64,000 nucleotides of DNA, from assembly GCA_947446595.1 (NCBI GenBank), contig CANFGS010000004.1:1-64000 (forward strand), read 5' to 3'. This DNA comes from Neisseriaceae bacterium. Lineage in GTDB: Bacteria > Pseudomonadota > Gammaproteobacteria > Burkholderiales > UBA11063. Both the position numbers and the translations under genes were made by a program. The first letter of the stretch is position 1. Every line of letters starts with the position of its first letter. Positions 17,429 through 27,048 of the stretch are shown here, piece by piece. The notes under the pieces were generated by a model. The model was given only the letters and a program-made list of their open reading frames with translations. It was not told the DNA's origin and searched no databases.

Positions 17429-19423
17429 ATGCAAAATATACTCGATAAACTAAATACTGAACAAGATGAAGCGGTACGCTATATAGATGGGCCACTATTA
17501 GTTATTGCTGGAGCGGGTAGCGGTAAAACGCGTGTTATTACTCAGAAAATCGCTTATCTAATAACCAAAAGTGGCTATGCAGCCAAAAATATTGCTGCGA
17601 TAACTTTTACTAATAAAGCAGCAAGAGAGATGGAAGAACGTGCTAATCTTGCTATACAAGGATATGACAATAAAGGTCTAACTATTACTACATTTCATTC
17701 CTTAGGGCTTAAGATATTGAAACAAGAGGCTAATCTATTAGGATATAAAACTAATTTTTCGATTTTGGATAGCTATGATTGTAGTAAGATTATAAGTGAT
17801 AATCTTACTACTACCGATAAAGCCTTGGTGCGAGAACTACAAACGCAGATTTCGTTATGGAAAAATTCATTTATTACCCCAGAATATCTTTTAAGCACAG
17901 CTAAAGATGATGTGGAACAAACTAGAGCTCTAGTTTATCAGCAGTATCAAGATACTTTAAAAACCTATCAGGCTGTAGATTTTGATGATTTAATTGTGTT
18001 ACCAATTCATTTATTTGAAAATAATATGGAAGTACTCTATAAGTGGCAACAAAAAATCCAATATCTCTTGATAGATGAATATCAAGACACCAACGAAAGC
18101 CAATATCGTTTGATAAAGCTATTATGTGAACGTAGTGGCAAATTTACCGCGGTTGGTGACGATGACCAGTCTGTATATGGCTGGAGAGGTGCAAGGGTCG
18201 AAAATCTGCAACTTTTAAATGATGATTTTAAACAATTAAAAGTAATTAAACTTGAACAAAACTACCGTTCTACTAATACAATTCTTCGTGCGGCTAATAA
18301 TGTTATTCATAATAACCCAAATTTATTTGAAAAAAAGCTCTGGAGTCAATTAGGTACAGGAGAAGCAATACGGATTATGGGATGTAAAAATGATGAAGCA
18401 GAAGCTGATCTAGTGGTACGCAAATTAGCACTTCATCAATCAATGAATAATACCAAATTATCTGATTATGCGATCTTATATCGAAGTAATTATCAGTCAC
18501 GAGTTCTTGAACAAGCACTTAGAAACCATCAAGTACTTTATGCTATATCAGGTGGTCAATCATTTTTTGAAAAATCTGAAATTAAGGATATTTGTGCTTA
18601 TTTACGGCTTATGGTAAATGAAGATGATGATACTGCGTTTATTAGATCAATTACTACACCTAGGCGTGGTATTGGAAATGTTACTTTGGATAAACTAACA
18701 AGTTATGCTAAAAGCCGGAGTATTTCTTTGTTTGAAGCATTATTTGAAGAGGGTTTTGTGGCAATTTGTAATCCTACGCAACTTGAAGATTTATATGACT
18801 TTGGTAATTTAATTAATGATTTTCAACAACAAATGCCACGAGTTAGTGTTCTTGAATTATTAAACGATTTACTAATTAAGATTGGCTACGAGAGTTATTT
18901 ATACGAAAACGAAACAGTTAGTGGTGCTGAGAAAAAATGGGGAAATGTTTTACAATTAGTAACGTGGTTAGATAAAAAAGCCACTAATAGTGATAAAAAT
19001 ATCGCTGATTTGGTACAGATGCTTAATCTAATAAGTATACTAGAGGGTAAAACTGAGGAAACAGTAGATGCAGTTAAACTAAGTACTCTACATGCAGCAA
19101 AAGGACTTGAGTTTCCTTTTGTATATTTAATTAGCTGTGAAGAAGGTATAGTACCGCATCAAGAATCAATTAATAGTGGTTCTGTAGAAGAGGAACGGCG
19201 ATTGTTTTATGTGGGAATTACAAGAGCTAGGAATGAGTTGACACTTAGTTATTGTAAAGAACGAAAAACTGCCGGTGAACTAAAGATGGTCGAACGCTCT
19301 CGTTTCTTAGATGAGATGGGGGATGATAACCTAATTGACGAATCAAAGCGAAAGCATGAAAAAATCACCGATAATAATGAACTCCAAAGTAGGCTACAAC
19401 AGCTAAAAAACCTGTTAAATTGA
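17429..19423 (+). CDS. rep: ATP-dependent DNA helicase Rep (UvrD family)
   Basis: A 3'-to-5' superfamily 1 helicase that helps replication forks pass obstacles. Walker A AGAGSGKT is at residues 27-34, motif Ia FTNKAAREM follows, motif II is LLIDEYQDTNE, motif III VGDDDQSVYGWRGA, motif IV QNYRST and motif VI VGITRARNELTLSYC. 664 residues and an N-terminus beginning LNTEQDEAV match Rep (673 in E. coli) better than UvrD or PcrA, which are over 700 and have a longer C-terminus. The frame opens at a TTG at 17417, but ATG 17429 is the family start. No clear ribosome-binding site is visible. Confidence 0.9.
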   Translation: MQNILDKLNTEQDEAVRYIDGPLLVIAGAGSGKTRVITQKIAYLITKSGYAAKNIAAITFTNKAAREMEERANLAIQGYDNKGLTITTFHSLGLKILKQEANLLGYKTNFSILDSYDCSKIISDNLTTTDKALVRELQTQISLWKNSFITPEYLLSTAKDDVEQTRALVYQQYQDTLKTYQAVDFDDLIVLPIHLFENNMEVLYKWQQKIQYLLIDEYQDTNESQYRLIKLLCERSGKFTAVGDDDQSVYGWRGARVENLQLLNDDFKQLKVIKLEQNYRSTNTILRAANNVIHNNPNLFEKKLWSQLGTGEAIRIMGCKNDEAEADLVVRKLALHQSMNNTKLSDYAILYRSNYQSRVLEQALRNHQVLYAISGGQSFFEKSEIKDICAYLRLMVNEDDDTAFIRSITTPRRGIGNVTLDKLTSYAKSRSISLFEALFEEGFVAICNPTQLEDLYDFGNLINDFQQQMPRVSVLELLNDLLIKIGYESYLYENETVSGAEKKWGNVLQLVTWLDKKATNSDKNIADLVQMLNLISILEGKTEETVDAVKLSTLHAAKGLEFPFVYLISCEEGIVPHQESINSGSVEEERRLFYVGITRARNELTLSYCKERKTAGELKMVERSRFLDEMGDDNLIDESKRKHEKITDNNELQSRLQQLKNLLN

Positions 19424-19443
19424 TTTAGAGCCATTTCTAAATC
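19422..19443 (+). terminator. AT-rich hairpin at the end of rep
   Basis: GATTTAGA (19422-19429) pairs with TCTAAATC (19436-19443) around a 6-base loop and is followed by TTT. The rep stop codon lies within the stem. The stem is weak, so this is a possible rather than a strong terminator. Confidence 0.35.
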
Positions 19444-19553
19444 TTTACCATTCATGATAATTGATAATGATATGCTACTTTTCTCTGGATTTAGTTTATT
19501 TAACTTAGAGTTTAATTTGTTAAAAAACTTTATTGATAATTTTTTATGAGTAG

Positions 19554-19578
19554 AGTTGTTGTATTCAAACAACTCTAC
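19554..19578. other. Perfect inverted repeat, possible bidirectional terminator
   Basis: AGAGTTGTT (19554-19562) and AACAACTCT (19570-19578) form a 9-bp stem with a 7-base loop, between the convergent rep and small secreted protein genes. No T-run follows on either strand, so termination is uncertain. Confidence 0.35.
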
Positions 19579-19684
19579 CAGATACTAAACTATCAGCCAA
19601 ATCGACACAAAATTTAAATTAGTCTCTAAGAATGCTAGTTTGATGTTTTAAGTGAAGTATTTTATATTTTTGATGCTGGGCATT

Positions 19685-20008
19685 TTAAAACCCAGTAAAT
19701 GTAAAATTACTCCATTCATATGCTGTAGTTGATATATCATCATTACGATCATTAACATAAGTCCAAACCCAGGTTTTCGTGACACCCCAATTATATTTAT
19801 ATTCAACAGTTTCTCCTGGAGCAACATTCTCTTTTTGTTCACAAATTTGTGTGTGGTCATGATTTATGCCAGCACATCCAGTTCCTCCAAATAATACATT
19901 TACTTGATATTTTGAACCATTAGTATACCTAATTTGCCCACCTGCACCACTTCCTGCAAATGATGATGATATTAATAAAAATGAAGATAATAAAATCTTA
20001 AGTTTCAT
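19685..20008 (-). CDS. Small secreted protein of unknown function
   Basis: A 107-residue protein I do not recognise. The N-terminus is a Sec signal peptide (MKLKILLSSFLLISSSFA, cleavage likely after residue 18). The mature 89 residues start GSGAGGQIRYTNG and are rich in Gly, Thr, Asn and Trp, with two cysteines (TGCAGIN and QICEQ) 15 apart that may pair. The frame extends upstream to 20083, but the start at 20008 is chosen because the signal peptide begins there; upstream residues do not look like a secretion signal. Convergent with rep and flanked by poorly coding sequence on both sides. It could be a recently gained gene. Confidence 0.6.
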   Translation of the reverse strand: MKLKILLSSFLLISSSFAGSGAGGQIRYTNGSKYQVNVLFGGTGCAGINHDHTQICEQKENVAPGETVEYKYNWGVTKTWVWTYVNDRNDDISTTAYEWSNFTFTGF

Positions 20009-20178
20009 ATTTCTACTTTCTAAATAACAAAAAAATAAACTATTCCTTATTAGGAATAAACAGATATGTAAAATCATAAGCACCTAATATTGGAATAATA
20101 AATTTTGGTTACCTATGATCTACTCTCTTTCTTAAGAGAACAACATTATATTGCATCTCCCGATAAAATATGTGACAT

Positions 20179-20235
20179 TTTGTATGTTTTATTCGCAAGT
20201 TATAAAATAAGGTGCGACAAAAGATAACATACAAA
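20179..20235. repeat. 10-bp inverted repeat in a gene-poor gap
   Basis: TTTGTATGTT (20179-20188) and its exact complement AACATACAAA (20226-20235) flank 37 bases. The 20084-20358 gap otherwise shows no convincing gene. The pair could be an operator, a terminator remnant or the scar of a small insertion; nothing decides between these. Confidence 0.3.
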
Positions 20236-20358
20236 TATGGAATAAATTGTTTGAGGTACAAAAATTTACTACTTTGGATTCACAATTGTTAGCTAAATCG
20301 AATGATCATAACTTTGCATCTTATTTGGTTCAGTGTGGTGGCAATTGTGTTACATGAA

Positions 20359-21606
20359 TTAGAATTTTGGGATATAGTTTTGACTTTTACTTAGAGCTGT
20401 AAGACCAATACATGCTGTAAACATAAGCCATACTACAGGTACTAAATACGTCATATGAGTTTGTCCAATTAATGCTGAAATCAATATTGGCGTTAATCCA
20501 GCAAAAATTACAAAACTAATGTTGTAAGATAATGCAATTCCACTAAGTCTAATATGTACAGGAAAAATATAGCTTAATAAAATAGGTGATAGTGCAACTA
20601 ATGCACCTTGAACTATAGCAAAAATACTTATAGCAATAATGATATTCATTTGCATATATATCATATAATAACAAATTGTGGCGGCTATAGTTAGTAATAA
20701 AATTAGATTTTTGAATAATTTAAAGATATTTATTTTATCTGCTAAGATACCAATACACAAAGTGGCAATTATACTTAATGTGGTCGTAATTAATATCGAA
20801 TTACTAATCAGTGTCGGATCCAATTTGACGATTTTGATTAAGTAAGTAGGCATAAATATAAGAGCTAGTGTTATTGGGGTTGCCATTGTTGAAGTTAATC
20901 CAATTCCAATAATTATTTTAGCTAAATGATGTTTTAGTAATTCAACTATAGGTAGGCTGTCATGATGCTTTAGATTTTTAAATGCCGCAGTCTCATGAAG
21001 ATTATTTCTTACTTGATATGCAACTATGCATAATAACCCTCCTAGAATAAATGGAATTCGCCATCCGAAGCTACTAATTTGATTTGTGCTTAGGTTATTT
21101 ATAATTAATGAATTTATTACTATTCCTAGAAGAAGACCTGCAATAGTTACTGCAAAAACAACGCCCATTGCCAATCCACGTTGATTGGGAATGGATTCTG
21201 TTCCAAATACTATTGTACTTGGTAATTCACCACCAATAGCCAGACCTTGAATTAATCGAAATAGTACCATCAAAATAGGTGCCCAAATACCTATTTGGTC
21301 ATAAGTGGGTGATAGTCCAAGACCAATTGATGCAAACCCCATTAAAACCATTGTAATCACCATCACTGTTTTTCGCCCGATTTTGTCTCCGATATGGCTA
21401 AAAATGATTCCACCTATTGGTCTTGCAATATAACCAATAACAAATACTGAGTAGCTCGCGATAATAGAGGTTAGCTGATTCTCTGTAGGGAAAAATTGAT
21501 TCGAAAAATAAACGGCAAAAAGACCATAAATAGTAAAATCATAAAACTCTAGTAAGCCGCCAACTGAGGCCAAAAAAATAATTTTCTTCTGTTCAGTATT
21601 TAACAT
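20359..21606 (-). CDS. MFS transporter, metabolite:proton symporter (ProP/ShiA-like) family
   Basis: A 415-residue inner-membrane carrier with about 12 hydrophobic helices. The N-terminal half shows GGLLEFYDFTIYG in helix 1, ARPIGGIIFSHIGDKIGRK (the MHS form of the loop 2-3 signature) and RLIQGLAIGGELPS in helix 4. All are hallmarks of the MHS subfamily, which imports compounds such as proline/betaine, citrate, shikimate or alpha-ketoglutarate. The substrate cannot be read from sequence. Last gene of a three-gene minus-strand set, 32 bases after the nitroreductase. Confidence 0.85.
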   Translation of the reverse strand: MLNTEQKKIIFLASVGGLLEFYDFTIYGLFAVYFSNQFFPTENQLTSIIASYSVFVIGYIARPIGGIIFSHIGDKIGRKTVMVITMVLMGFASIGLGLSPTYDQIGIWAPILMVLFRLIQGLAIGGELPSTIVFGTESIPNQRGLAMGVVFAVTIAGLLLGIVINSLIINNLSTNQISSFGWRIPFILGGLLCIVAYQVRNNLHETAAFKNLKHHDSLPIVELLKHHLAKIIIGIGLTSTMATPITLALIFMPTYLIKIVKLDPTLISNSILITTTLSIIATLCIGILADKINIFKLFKNLILLLTIAATICYYMIYMQMNIIIAISIFAIVQGALVALSPILLSYIFPVHIRLSGIALSYNISFVIFAGLTPILISALIGQTHMTYLVPVVWLMFTACIGLTALSKSQNYIPKF

Positions 21607-21638
21607 ATTTATTTAAGTCCAAAAACATAAATTAACTT

Positions 21639-22307
21639 TTAATCAAAGAATTTAGTGAATGTTGTAACTTCCTCACGTGGTGTACGATAGCTATTAATTA
21701 CATCAGTTGTATCTTCATAACCAAGAGCCATTCCGCATACCAAAACTATATCATTTGGATAACCAAGGGCTGATTTGACGATTTGGGGTTGTTCAGCAAG
21801 TGCGGCTTGTGGGCAAGTTGCGAGTCCAAGAGAAGTAGCCATTAACATTATGGACTGTAAAAACATTCCATAATCCATAAATGAACCTTTTTCTAATTTT
21901 GGATGGGCAAAGAAATATAATGTAGCTGGAGCACCAAATGAGATGTAGTTTTTCTCCCATTGAGCCATTCTTTTTTCTTTATCACTACGTTTGATATCTA
22001 GAGCTTCAAACATTTGTAAACCGCAAGCAACACGACGTGCTTGAAGTGCTTCTGGCATTTTATCTACCGGATAGTAATTATAGTCCATCTGGCGATCTAC
22101 GCCATCACGGAACTGTTTGACTAGAAGCTTATCAAGTTCGGATTTTTTTTGGCCTGTTACAACAGCTACTTCCCAAGGTTGGGTATTGGTACCTGATGGA
22201 GCATGACGAGCATACGAGAGTATCTTGACTATAATGTCTTTAGCAACTGGCTTATCAAGAAAAGCACGTACTGATTTACGCTCGAGTAGTGCTTTAGTTA
22301 GATCCAT
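21639..22307 (-). CDS. Nitroreductase-family flavoprotein
   Basis: A 222-residue FMN-dependent NAD(P)H oxidoreductase. RKSVRAFLDKPV (about 10-21) with the FMN-contacting Arg/Ser, the HAPSGTNTQPWEV motif near 34-46, and a C-terminal GYEDTTDVINSYRTPREEV, with the family's PxxxxR-like end, place it in the NfnB/NfsB-like superfamily. Such proteins reduce nitro-aromatics, quinones or enones; the physiological substrate here is unknown. Only 2 bases separate it from the desaturase upstream, so the two are co-translated. Confidence 0.87.
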   Translation of the reverse strand: MDLTKALLERKSVRAFLDKPVAKDIIVKILSYARHAPSGTNTQPWEVAVVTGQKKSELDKLLVKQFRDGVDRQMDYNYYPVDKMPEALQARRVACGLQMFEALDIKRSDKEKRMAQWEKNYISFGAPATLYFFAHPKLEKGSFMDYGMFLQSIMLMATSLGLATCPQAALAEQPQIVKSALGYPNDIVLVCGMALGYEDTTDVINSYRTPREEVTTFTKFFD

Positions 22308-22309
22308 AT

Positions 22310-23353
22310 TTATTGAGCTACGCTAAAATTATACCAAATATGGTTTTTATAATCGTAGAGCTTACATTTTTTGAATATATCTAATAGTGTTGAGAAATTC
22401 AATTTATATTCATGAATATAGGCACTATAATGTTCTTTAATGCTAGCAAAAGCAGTCTTTAAGCGATAAAATGGTATTCTTATATCTGCATGATGCGGAG
22501 TATGAATTAGGATATGATGTATAATAAATTTATCAACTAACCAGTTGGTATGAATTACTGTAGTACAAAAAACTGCTCCAATAGTATGATTCCACTCTGC
22601 TCTTTCGTCAAAGAAAGGTATTTGTGGGTGTGTGTGATGGATATATACAATTAGTGAAATTACATAATTAAATACGATAAATGGTAGTATCAACGCTGCA
22701 AATACTGAGAATAAACCATCTTGTGAATAGTAAATCGTACCAACTAGTAAGGCAAACAGTACAACAGCTAGTTTTCCGATTTTTATAGCTCTAACTTTGG
22801 ATGCTTGTAGGTCATCAGGCATAAACATAACCATTTTTGGCCACCATACTTTTAGTATATAGTGTATTCCACAACCCCAAAAACTTCGTTCTGCACGGTA
22901 TAAGAATTTTTTAAAACCGCTAAGTGATTTGTACTCATCAATAGTAAGTGGGCGCCAAATCCAATCAATTGGACTAAAAGAGGTAAAACCATGGTGAATA
23001 CGGTTATGCCCAAAACACCATAGGCGATAGCTATTAAGTGCTGGGAGCATATAAATAGTACCCATAATTTCAGATACCCATTTGTTTTTGAATAATGAAC
23101 CATGGGCTGCATCATGAGCAAGGACAAACATTCCTGAGGCAGCAATCCCAGCTAAAAAACCAGAAATTAATTTACCAATATAATTATTTATAGCAAATAC
23201 GCCATACATAAAAAATAGATAAAATGCCATATCGAGGACACACCAAAATAACACTGTAGGCATAGATTTTCTATATGCTTTAGGGTTGATTTTTTGTCTA
23301 AGTTCTGTAATGTCTTTTTGTGTCAAATCTGCGTAATCAGAAGTTATATTCAT
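22310..23353 (-). CDS. Membrane fatty-acid desaturase / hydroxylase family
   Basis: A 347-residue di-iron membrane enzyme. The three histidine boxes are HDAAH at 80-84, HNRIHH at 116-121 and HTPHH at 282-286, with an additional HHTH at 237-240; hydrophobic spans lie between. The spacing fits acyl-lipid desaturases and the related carotene/sterol hydroxylases. It probably introduces a double bond into membrane lipids, though hydroxylation cannot be excluded. First gene of the minus-strand set with the nitroreductase and MFS transporter. Divergent from lnt. Confidence 0.82.
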   Translation of the reverse strand: MNITSDYADLTQKDITELRQKINPKAYRKSMPTVLFWCVLDMAFYLFFMYGVFAINNYIGKLISGFLAGIAASGMFVLAHDAAHGSLFKNKWVSEIMGTIYMLPALNSYRLWCFGHNRIHHGFTSFSPIDWIWRPLTIDEYKSLSGFKKFLYRAERSFWGCGIHYILKVWWPKMVMFMPDDLQASKVRAIKIGKLAVVLFALLVGTIYYSQDGLFSVFAALILPFIVFNYVISLIVYIHHTHPQIPFFDERAEWNHTIGAVFCTTVIHTNWLVDKFIIHHILIHTPHHADIRIPFYRLKTAFASIKEHYSAYIHEYKLNFSTLLDIFKKCKLYDYKNHIWYNFSVAQ

Positions 23354-23456
23354 GTTTAACTCGGTTTCTAATACAAATAAATTATTAATATACCATTATT
23401 CTACCACAATTTTATGATATTATAACTCCAAATTAACTTTGGCGGTAGATATTCCT

Positions 23457-24971
23457 ATGCAAATATTATTAATTCGTTATATTTTAGTCATCTTGTTCGG
23501 TAGCTGTATGGCTTTTGCCTTTCCACCACATGCAGTTAGTTATATTGTTTTTGTTATCTTAACATTGTTTATATTTGGGCTACAGAAGCGATTCACAAAA
23601 TCAAGCTTTTGGTATGGCTATGGCTTTTATTTTGGTGCAGTTGTTGCATTTATCGGCTATTGGTTCAGTAGTTACTTTCATACTCAGCTTGGTACAGGAT
23701 ATTTGTTATCTTATGCTCTTACCTCAATTATTTGTTTTTATACGGCTTTTTATATTGGTATTATTTGTTTTTTATATAATAAATTACGAACTGGCAATCA
23801 ATTTTTCAATTTGGTGGTTTTATTTCCATCTCTTTGGGTACTAACCGAATTAATTCGGGGGTTATTTTTTCCGCGATCGTGGTATGTTCTTGGGAATATA
23901 GTAGTTAATAGTCCATTTTTTTCAGGTTTTTACCCAGTATTTGGGGTGTACTTTGTGTCGTGGCTAATTGTTGCTATTGCTGGGTTAATTTGTTATTTTT
24001 TCTGTTATCAACAAAAATCTTTAGGTGGATTGGTGAAATGTTTATGTGTGATTATAATAGGTGTCAGTATGTCTTATTTACTTTCTCAGATACGATATAC
24101 CAAAAAATTTGGGAGTCCAATCAAAGTTGCATTAATTCAGCCAAGTGTTTTTTCAACCAGTAGTCTTACTGAACAAAAACTTCTAGAAACAGAAGGAATT
24201 ATTGAGAAACTTGTAACAAATGTCAATGCAAGTTTAATAATCCTACCTGAAACTATATTTGGGACTGACTCACATTATTTGAGTGATGGTTATTTTGATA
24301 GATTAAAGCATTTAACAAAAGGTAGGGAACTTATTTTTGGTTCCCCACTTAGTTGGCCAGGAGAACGGCATCAAACTGGAGTAGCAAATATAGATAATCC
24401 AGACCATCTAATTTATACAAAGCATTATCTAGTACCATTTGGTGAATATATACCTTTACAAGGTAATCCTATAATGGATTTTCTAGTACAGAGTATTGGA
24501 TTTAGTCTAAAAAATTATATACCGGGGGCATATATTCAAAAACCTATGTTAGTAAATGGGCAAAAATTTGCGTTTAATATTTGTTATGAAAACACCATAA
24601 ATGATTTTGTTGCTAAAAATGCGATAGCTGCCACAATTTTAATTAACCAATCAGATTTATCGTGGTATGGAAAGACGGTTATGAAGGATTCATCATTACA
24701 GTTTTCACAAGTTCGTGCTTTAGAAAATCAGCGTTATTTCTTACAAGATGGTAATACTGGAGATACTGTGGTTATAAACCCTATGGGTCAAATAGAACAA
24801 AAGATTCCTGCTTTTGAAGAGGGACTAATAATTACTAGCGTACAAGGATATAGTGGCACTACACCATTTGAATTTATGGGCAATACCCCAATTTGGTTAC
24901 TATGTTGTCTAGTATTGTTATGGGCAATTACCAAAAAATTTGTGAAAAAATCTAAGCATTTTAGCGCATGA
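23457..24971 (+). CDS. lnt: Apolipoprotein N-acyltransferase
   Basis: Adds the third acyl chain to the N-terminal cysteine of lipoproteins at the inner membrane, a step needed before Lol export. The N-terminal ~200 residues form membrane helices. The nitrilase-like periplasmic domain has the catalytic triad E265 (ILPETIFG), K322 (TKHYLVPFGEY) and C376 (NICYENT), and a last membrane helix lies at the C-terminus. 504 residues is typical. The frame opens at a TTG at 23439, but ATG 23457 follows GGCGGTAG (23441-23448) at a good distance. A Pal-like lipoprotein, a likely substrate, is encoded just downstream. Confidence 0.94.
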   Translation: MQILLIRYILVILFGSCMAFAFPPHAVSYIVFVILTLFIFGLQKRFTKSSFWYGYGFYFGAVVAFIGYWFSSYFHTQLGTGYLLSYALTSIICFYTAFYIGIICFLYNKLRTGNQFFNLVVLFPSLWVLTELIRGLFFPRSWYVLGNIVVNSPFFSGFYPVFGVYFVSWLIVAIAGLICYFFCYQQKSLGGLVKCLCVIIIGVSMSYLLSQIRYTKKFGSPIKVALIQPSVFSTSSLTEQKLLETEGIIEKLVTNVNASLIILPETIFGTDSHYLSDGYFDRLKHLTKGRELIFGSPLSWPGERHQTGVANIDNPDHLIYTKHYLVPFGEYIPLQGNPIMDFLVQSIGFSLKNYIPGAYIQKPMLVNGQKFAFNICYENTINDFVAKNAIAATILINQSDLSWYGKTVMKDSSLQFSQVRALENQRYFLQDGNTGDTVVINPMGQIEQKIPAFEEGLIITSVQGYSGTTPFEFMGNTPIWLLCCLVLLWAITKKFVKKSKHFSA

Positions 24972-25034
24972 CTATTGTATACTAACTCATGTGTGATGAA
25001 ATTTATACGGCTTTTATTGTTTAAGGAAACTTTG

Positions 25035-25709
25035 ATGAATCTTAAAAAAATACTTATAGTTATTGCTCTAGCATCTAGTTTTGCGGCATGTAGTACTACT
25101 AAACCTCCAGTTGTTCAAAGTGTTGAAGAAGTTGTAGATGTTAATGTAACATCTTATTATAATTCAGTATGGTTTGATCGTAATTCGACAAAAGTTGCTG
25201 ATAGCTTTGATACTGTATTAGACCTTAATGCAGACTATTTAAAAGCAAATCCAATTGCTTTAGTTCAACTGCAAGGTAATGCTTCAGAAGTAGGTTCCAA
25301 AGAATATAATTATAAGTTAGGGCTTCTACGTACCCATTCTGTTGCCAAAGAACTGGTGAAGCTTGGTGTGAATCCAAAACAAATTCAAGAAATATCTTTT
25401 GGTTCTAGTAAACAGGTATCTACAAAAGATAAACAATCATCACAACGTGTAGATATTGTCTATACAAGTGGCGCGCCGATTTCATATTATATCGAACAAT
25501 TACCAATAGTGTCAACTGAGGATGAAACCGTCGATTTTGAGTCAATTAGTATTAAACCTCAATCTAAGGTTGAGAGTAGCTCATCAAGCACTATAGCTCT
25601 ACCACCTAATGGTGTAGGAAAGGTAACTGCTTTAGCTCCAGATTCTAATTCAGCAGAGTCAAGTGTAGCTAATGCTGCATCTATTATGGGTGTTCCTGAA
25701 GCCAATTAG
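25035..25709 (+). CDS. Pal/OmpA-like peptidoglycan-associated lipoprotein
   Basis: A 224-residue lipoprotein with signal ALASSFAAC, so Cys19 would be lipidated. Residues about 45-130 form an OmpA-like peptidoglycan-binding domain: YYNSVWFDRNST, then LKANPIALVQLQGNASEVGS, YNYKLGLLRTHSVAKELVKLGV and ISFGSSKQ, matching the order of Pal motifs. Unlike canonical Pal it has a C-terminal tail of ~70 residues rich in Ser, Val and Pro, and it is not next to tolB. It may be a Pal paralogue rather than Pal itself. The upstream in-frame region from 24975 is not used; ATG 25035 follows AAGGAAA. Confidence 0.8.
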   Translation: MNLKKILIVIALASSFAACSTTKPPVVQSVEEVVDVNVTSYYNSVWFDRNSTKVADSFDTVLDLNADYLKANPIALVQLQGNASEVGSKEYNYKLGLLRTHSVAKELVKLGVNPKQIQEISFGSSKQVSTKDKQSSQRVDIVYTSGAPISYYIEQLPIVSTEDETVDFESISIKPQSKVESSSSSTIALPPNGVGKVTALAPDSNSAESSVANAASIMGVPEAN

Positions 25710-25734
25710 TATATATTTTCTTGCGTGAGAATTA

Positions 25735-25774
25735 TAGAGCATAGATCCCAGCCTCCGCTGAAATTCATGCTCTT
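25735..25774. repeat. Palindromic intergenic repeat cluster 4 (one decayed short module)
   Basis: Between the convergent Pal-like gene and glyA. AGAGCATAGATCCCAGC then CTCC then GCTGAAATTCATGCTCT: both outer arms are present, but the inner stem has lost several pairs, so it appears to be an old copy. It may still act as a bidirectional terminator. Confidence 0.7.
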
Positions 25775-25783
25775 ACCCTAAGT

Positions 25784-27028
25784 TTACTTATAAACTGGGT
25801 GTTTAGCACATAAATCTAAAGCTTGTTGCTTCACACGCTCAATCACTTGGTTATTTGTGGTGTTTTCTAATACATCAGCTATCATATTACCTAGTATTTC
25901 ACACTCGGCTTCTTTAAATCCACGTGTAGTAACTGCTGGAGTACCAAGGCGGATACCAGAAGTTACAAAAGGCTTCTCTGGGTCATTAGGAATAGAGTTT
26001 TTATTAATTGTTATATTAGCTAATCCCAGAGCTTCTTCAGCTACTTTTCCAGTAATATCTTTAGATCTTAAATCAACGAGCATTACATGAGATTCTGTTT
26101 TACCAGATACAATTCTAAGGCCGCGTTTAACTAACGTTTGTGCCAAAATATTAGCATTTTTCTTAACTTGGGCTTGATAGGTTTTAAATTCTGGTTGTAA
26201 TGCTTCTTGAAAAGCAACTGCCTTGGCGGCAATTACATGTTCTAATGGACCACCTTGTAACCCAGGGAAAATTGAAGAATTAAGTATTTTCTCATACTCA
26301 GCCTTAGCAAGAATAATTCCACCACGTGGACCACGAAGAGTCTTATGGGTAGTAGAAGTAACAAAATCAGCATAAGGAACAGGATTTGGATATACTCCAG
26401 CTGCAATTAAACCAGAGTAATGTGCCATATCAACCATAAGTAAAGCCCCTGATTGTTTGGCAATTTCGCTAAATTTTTTAAAATCAATCTCTAGTGAATA
26501 AGCTGATGCACCAGCTACTATTAGTTTTGGTTTATGTTCAAGAGCTAATTTGAGAACTACATCATAATCAATCTCTTCTTTTTCATTTAAGCCATAGCTT
26601 ACAAAATTAAATAATTTACCTGATAAATTAACTGGAGAACCATGAGTTAAATGTCCACCATCAGCTAAAGACATCCCAAGAACAGTATCCCCAGGGTTTA
26701 ATACCGCAAAATATACTGCTTGATTAGCTTGAGAACCAGAATGTGGTTGTACATTAGCATACTGGGCACCAAATAGTTTTTTTAATCTATCTATTGCTAG
26801 TTGCTCAACCATATCTACGTATTTGCAGCCACCATAGTAGCGCTTATTAGGATAGCCTTCGGCATATTTATTGGTAAGAACTGAGCCTTGAGCTTCCATA
26901 ACCGCTTTTGAAACATAGTTTTCTGAAGCGATTAATTCTATATGTTCTTCTTGGCGCGTTTTCTCTTGTTCCATATAGCCAAATAATTCATTATCATTTT
27001 GTTTAATCGATGCATTAAAATCTAGCAT
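25784..27028 (-). CDS. glyA: Serine hydroxymethyltransferase
   Basis: PLP enzyme converting serine and tetrahydrofolate to glycine and methylene-tetrahydrofolate, the main source of one-carbon units. [11 protein letters not shown] near residue 30, [15 protein letters not shown] near 52 and the PLP-lysine motif [13 protein letters not shown] near 225-237 are textbook. 414 residues is standard. In many betaproteobacteria glyA precedes nrdR and ribD; here it is 14 kb from ribD and follows manC by 20 bases. The arrangement implies glyA can be transcribed from a manC promoter. Confidence 0.97.
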   Translation of the reverse strand: MLDFNASIKQNDNELFGYMEQEKTRQEEHIELIASENYVSKAVMEAQGSVLTNKYAEGYPNKRYYGGCKYVDMVEQLAIDRLKKLFGAQYANVQPHSGSQANQAVYFAVLNPGDTVLGMSLADGGHLTHGSPVNLSGKLFNFVSYGLNEKEEIDYDVVLKLALEHKPKLIVAGASAYSLEIDFKKFSEIAKQSGALLMVDMAHYSGLIAAGVYPNPVPYADFVTSTTHKTLRGPRGGIILAKAEYEKILNSSIFPGLQGGPLEHVIAAKAVAFQEALQPEFKTYQAQVKKNANILAQTLVKRGLRIVSGKTESHVMLVDLRSKDITGKVAEEALGLANITINKNSIPNDPEKPFVTSGIRLGTPAVTTRGFKEAECEILGNMIADVLENTTNNQVIERVKQQALDLCAKHPVYK

Positions 27029-27048
27029 ATTTTGTCCTTTAAAATTTG

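Noticed and set aside
17429-19423. Reading the helicase as UvrD or PcrA
   Set aside because: Length of 664 and the N-terminus fit Rep; the long UvrD C-terminal tail is absent.
20211-20357. 48-codon stop-free frame upstream of the MFS gene's 3' end
   Set aside because: No ATG, only an internal TTG without ribosome-binding site; no recognisable family. Could be a gene remnant, but not supportable.
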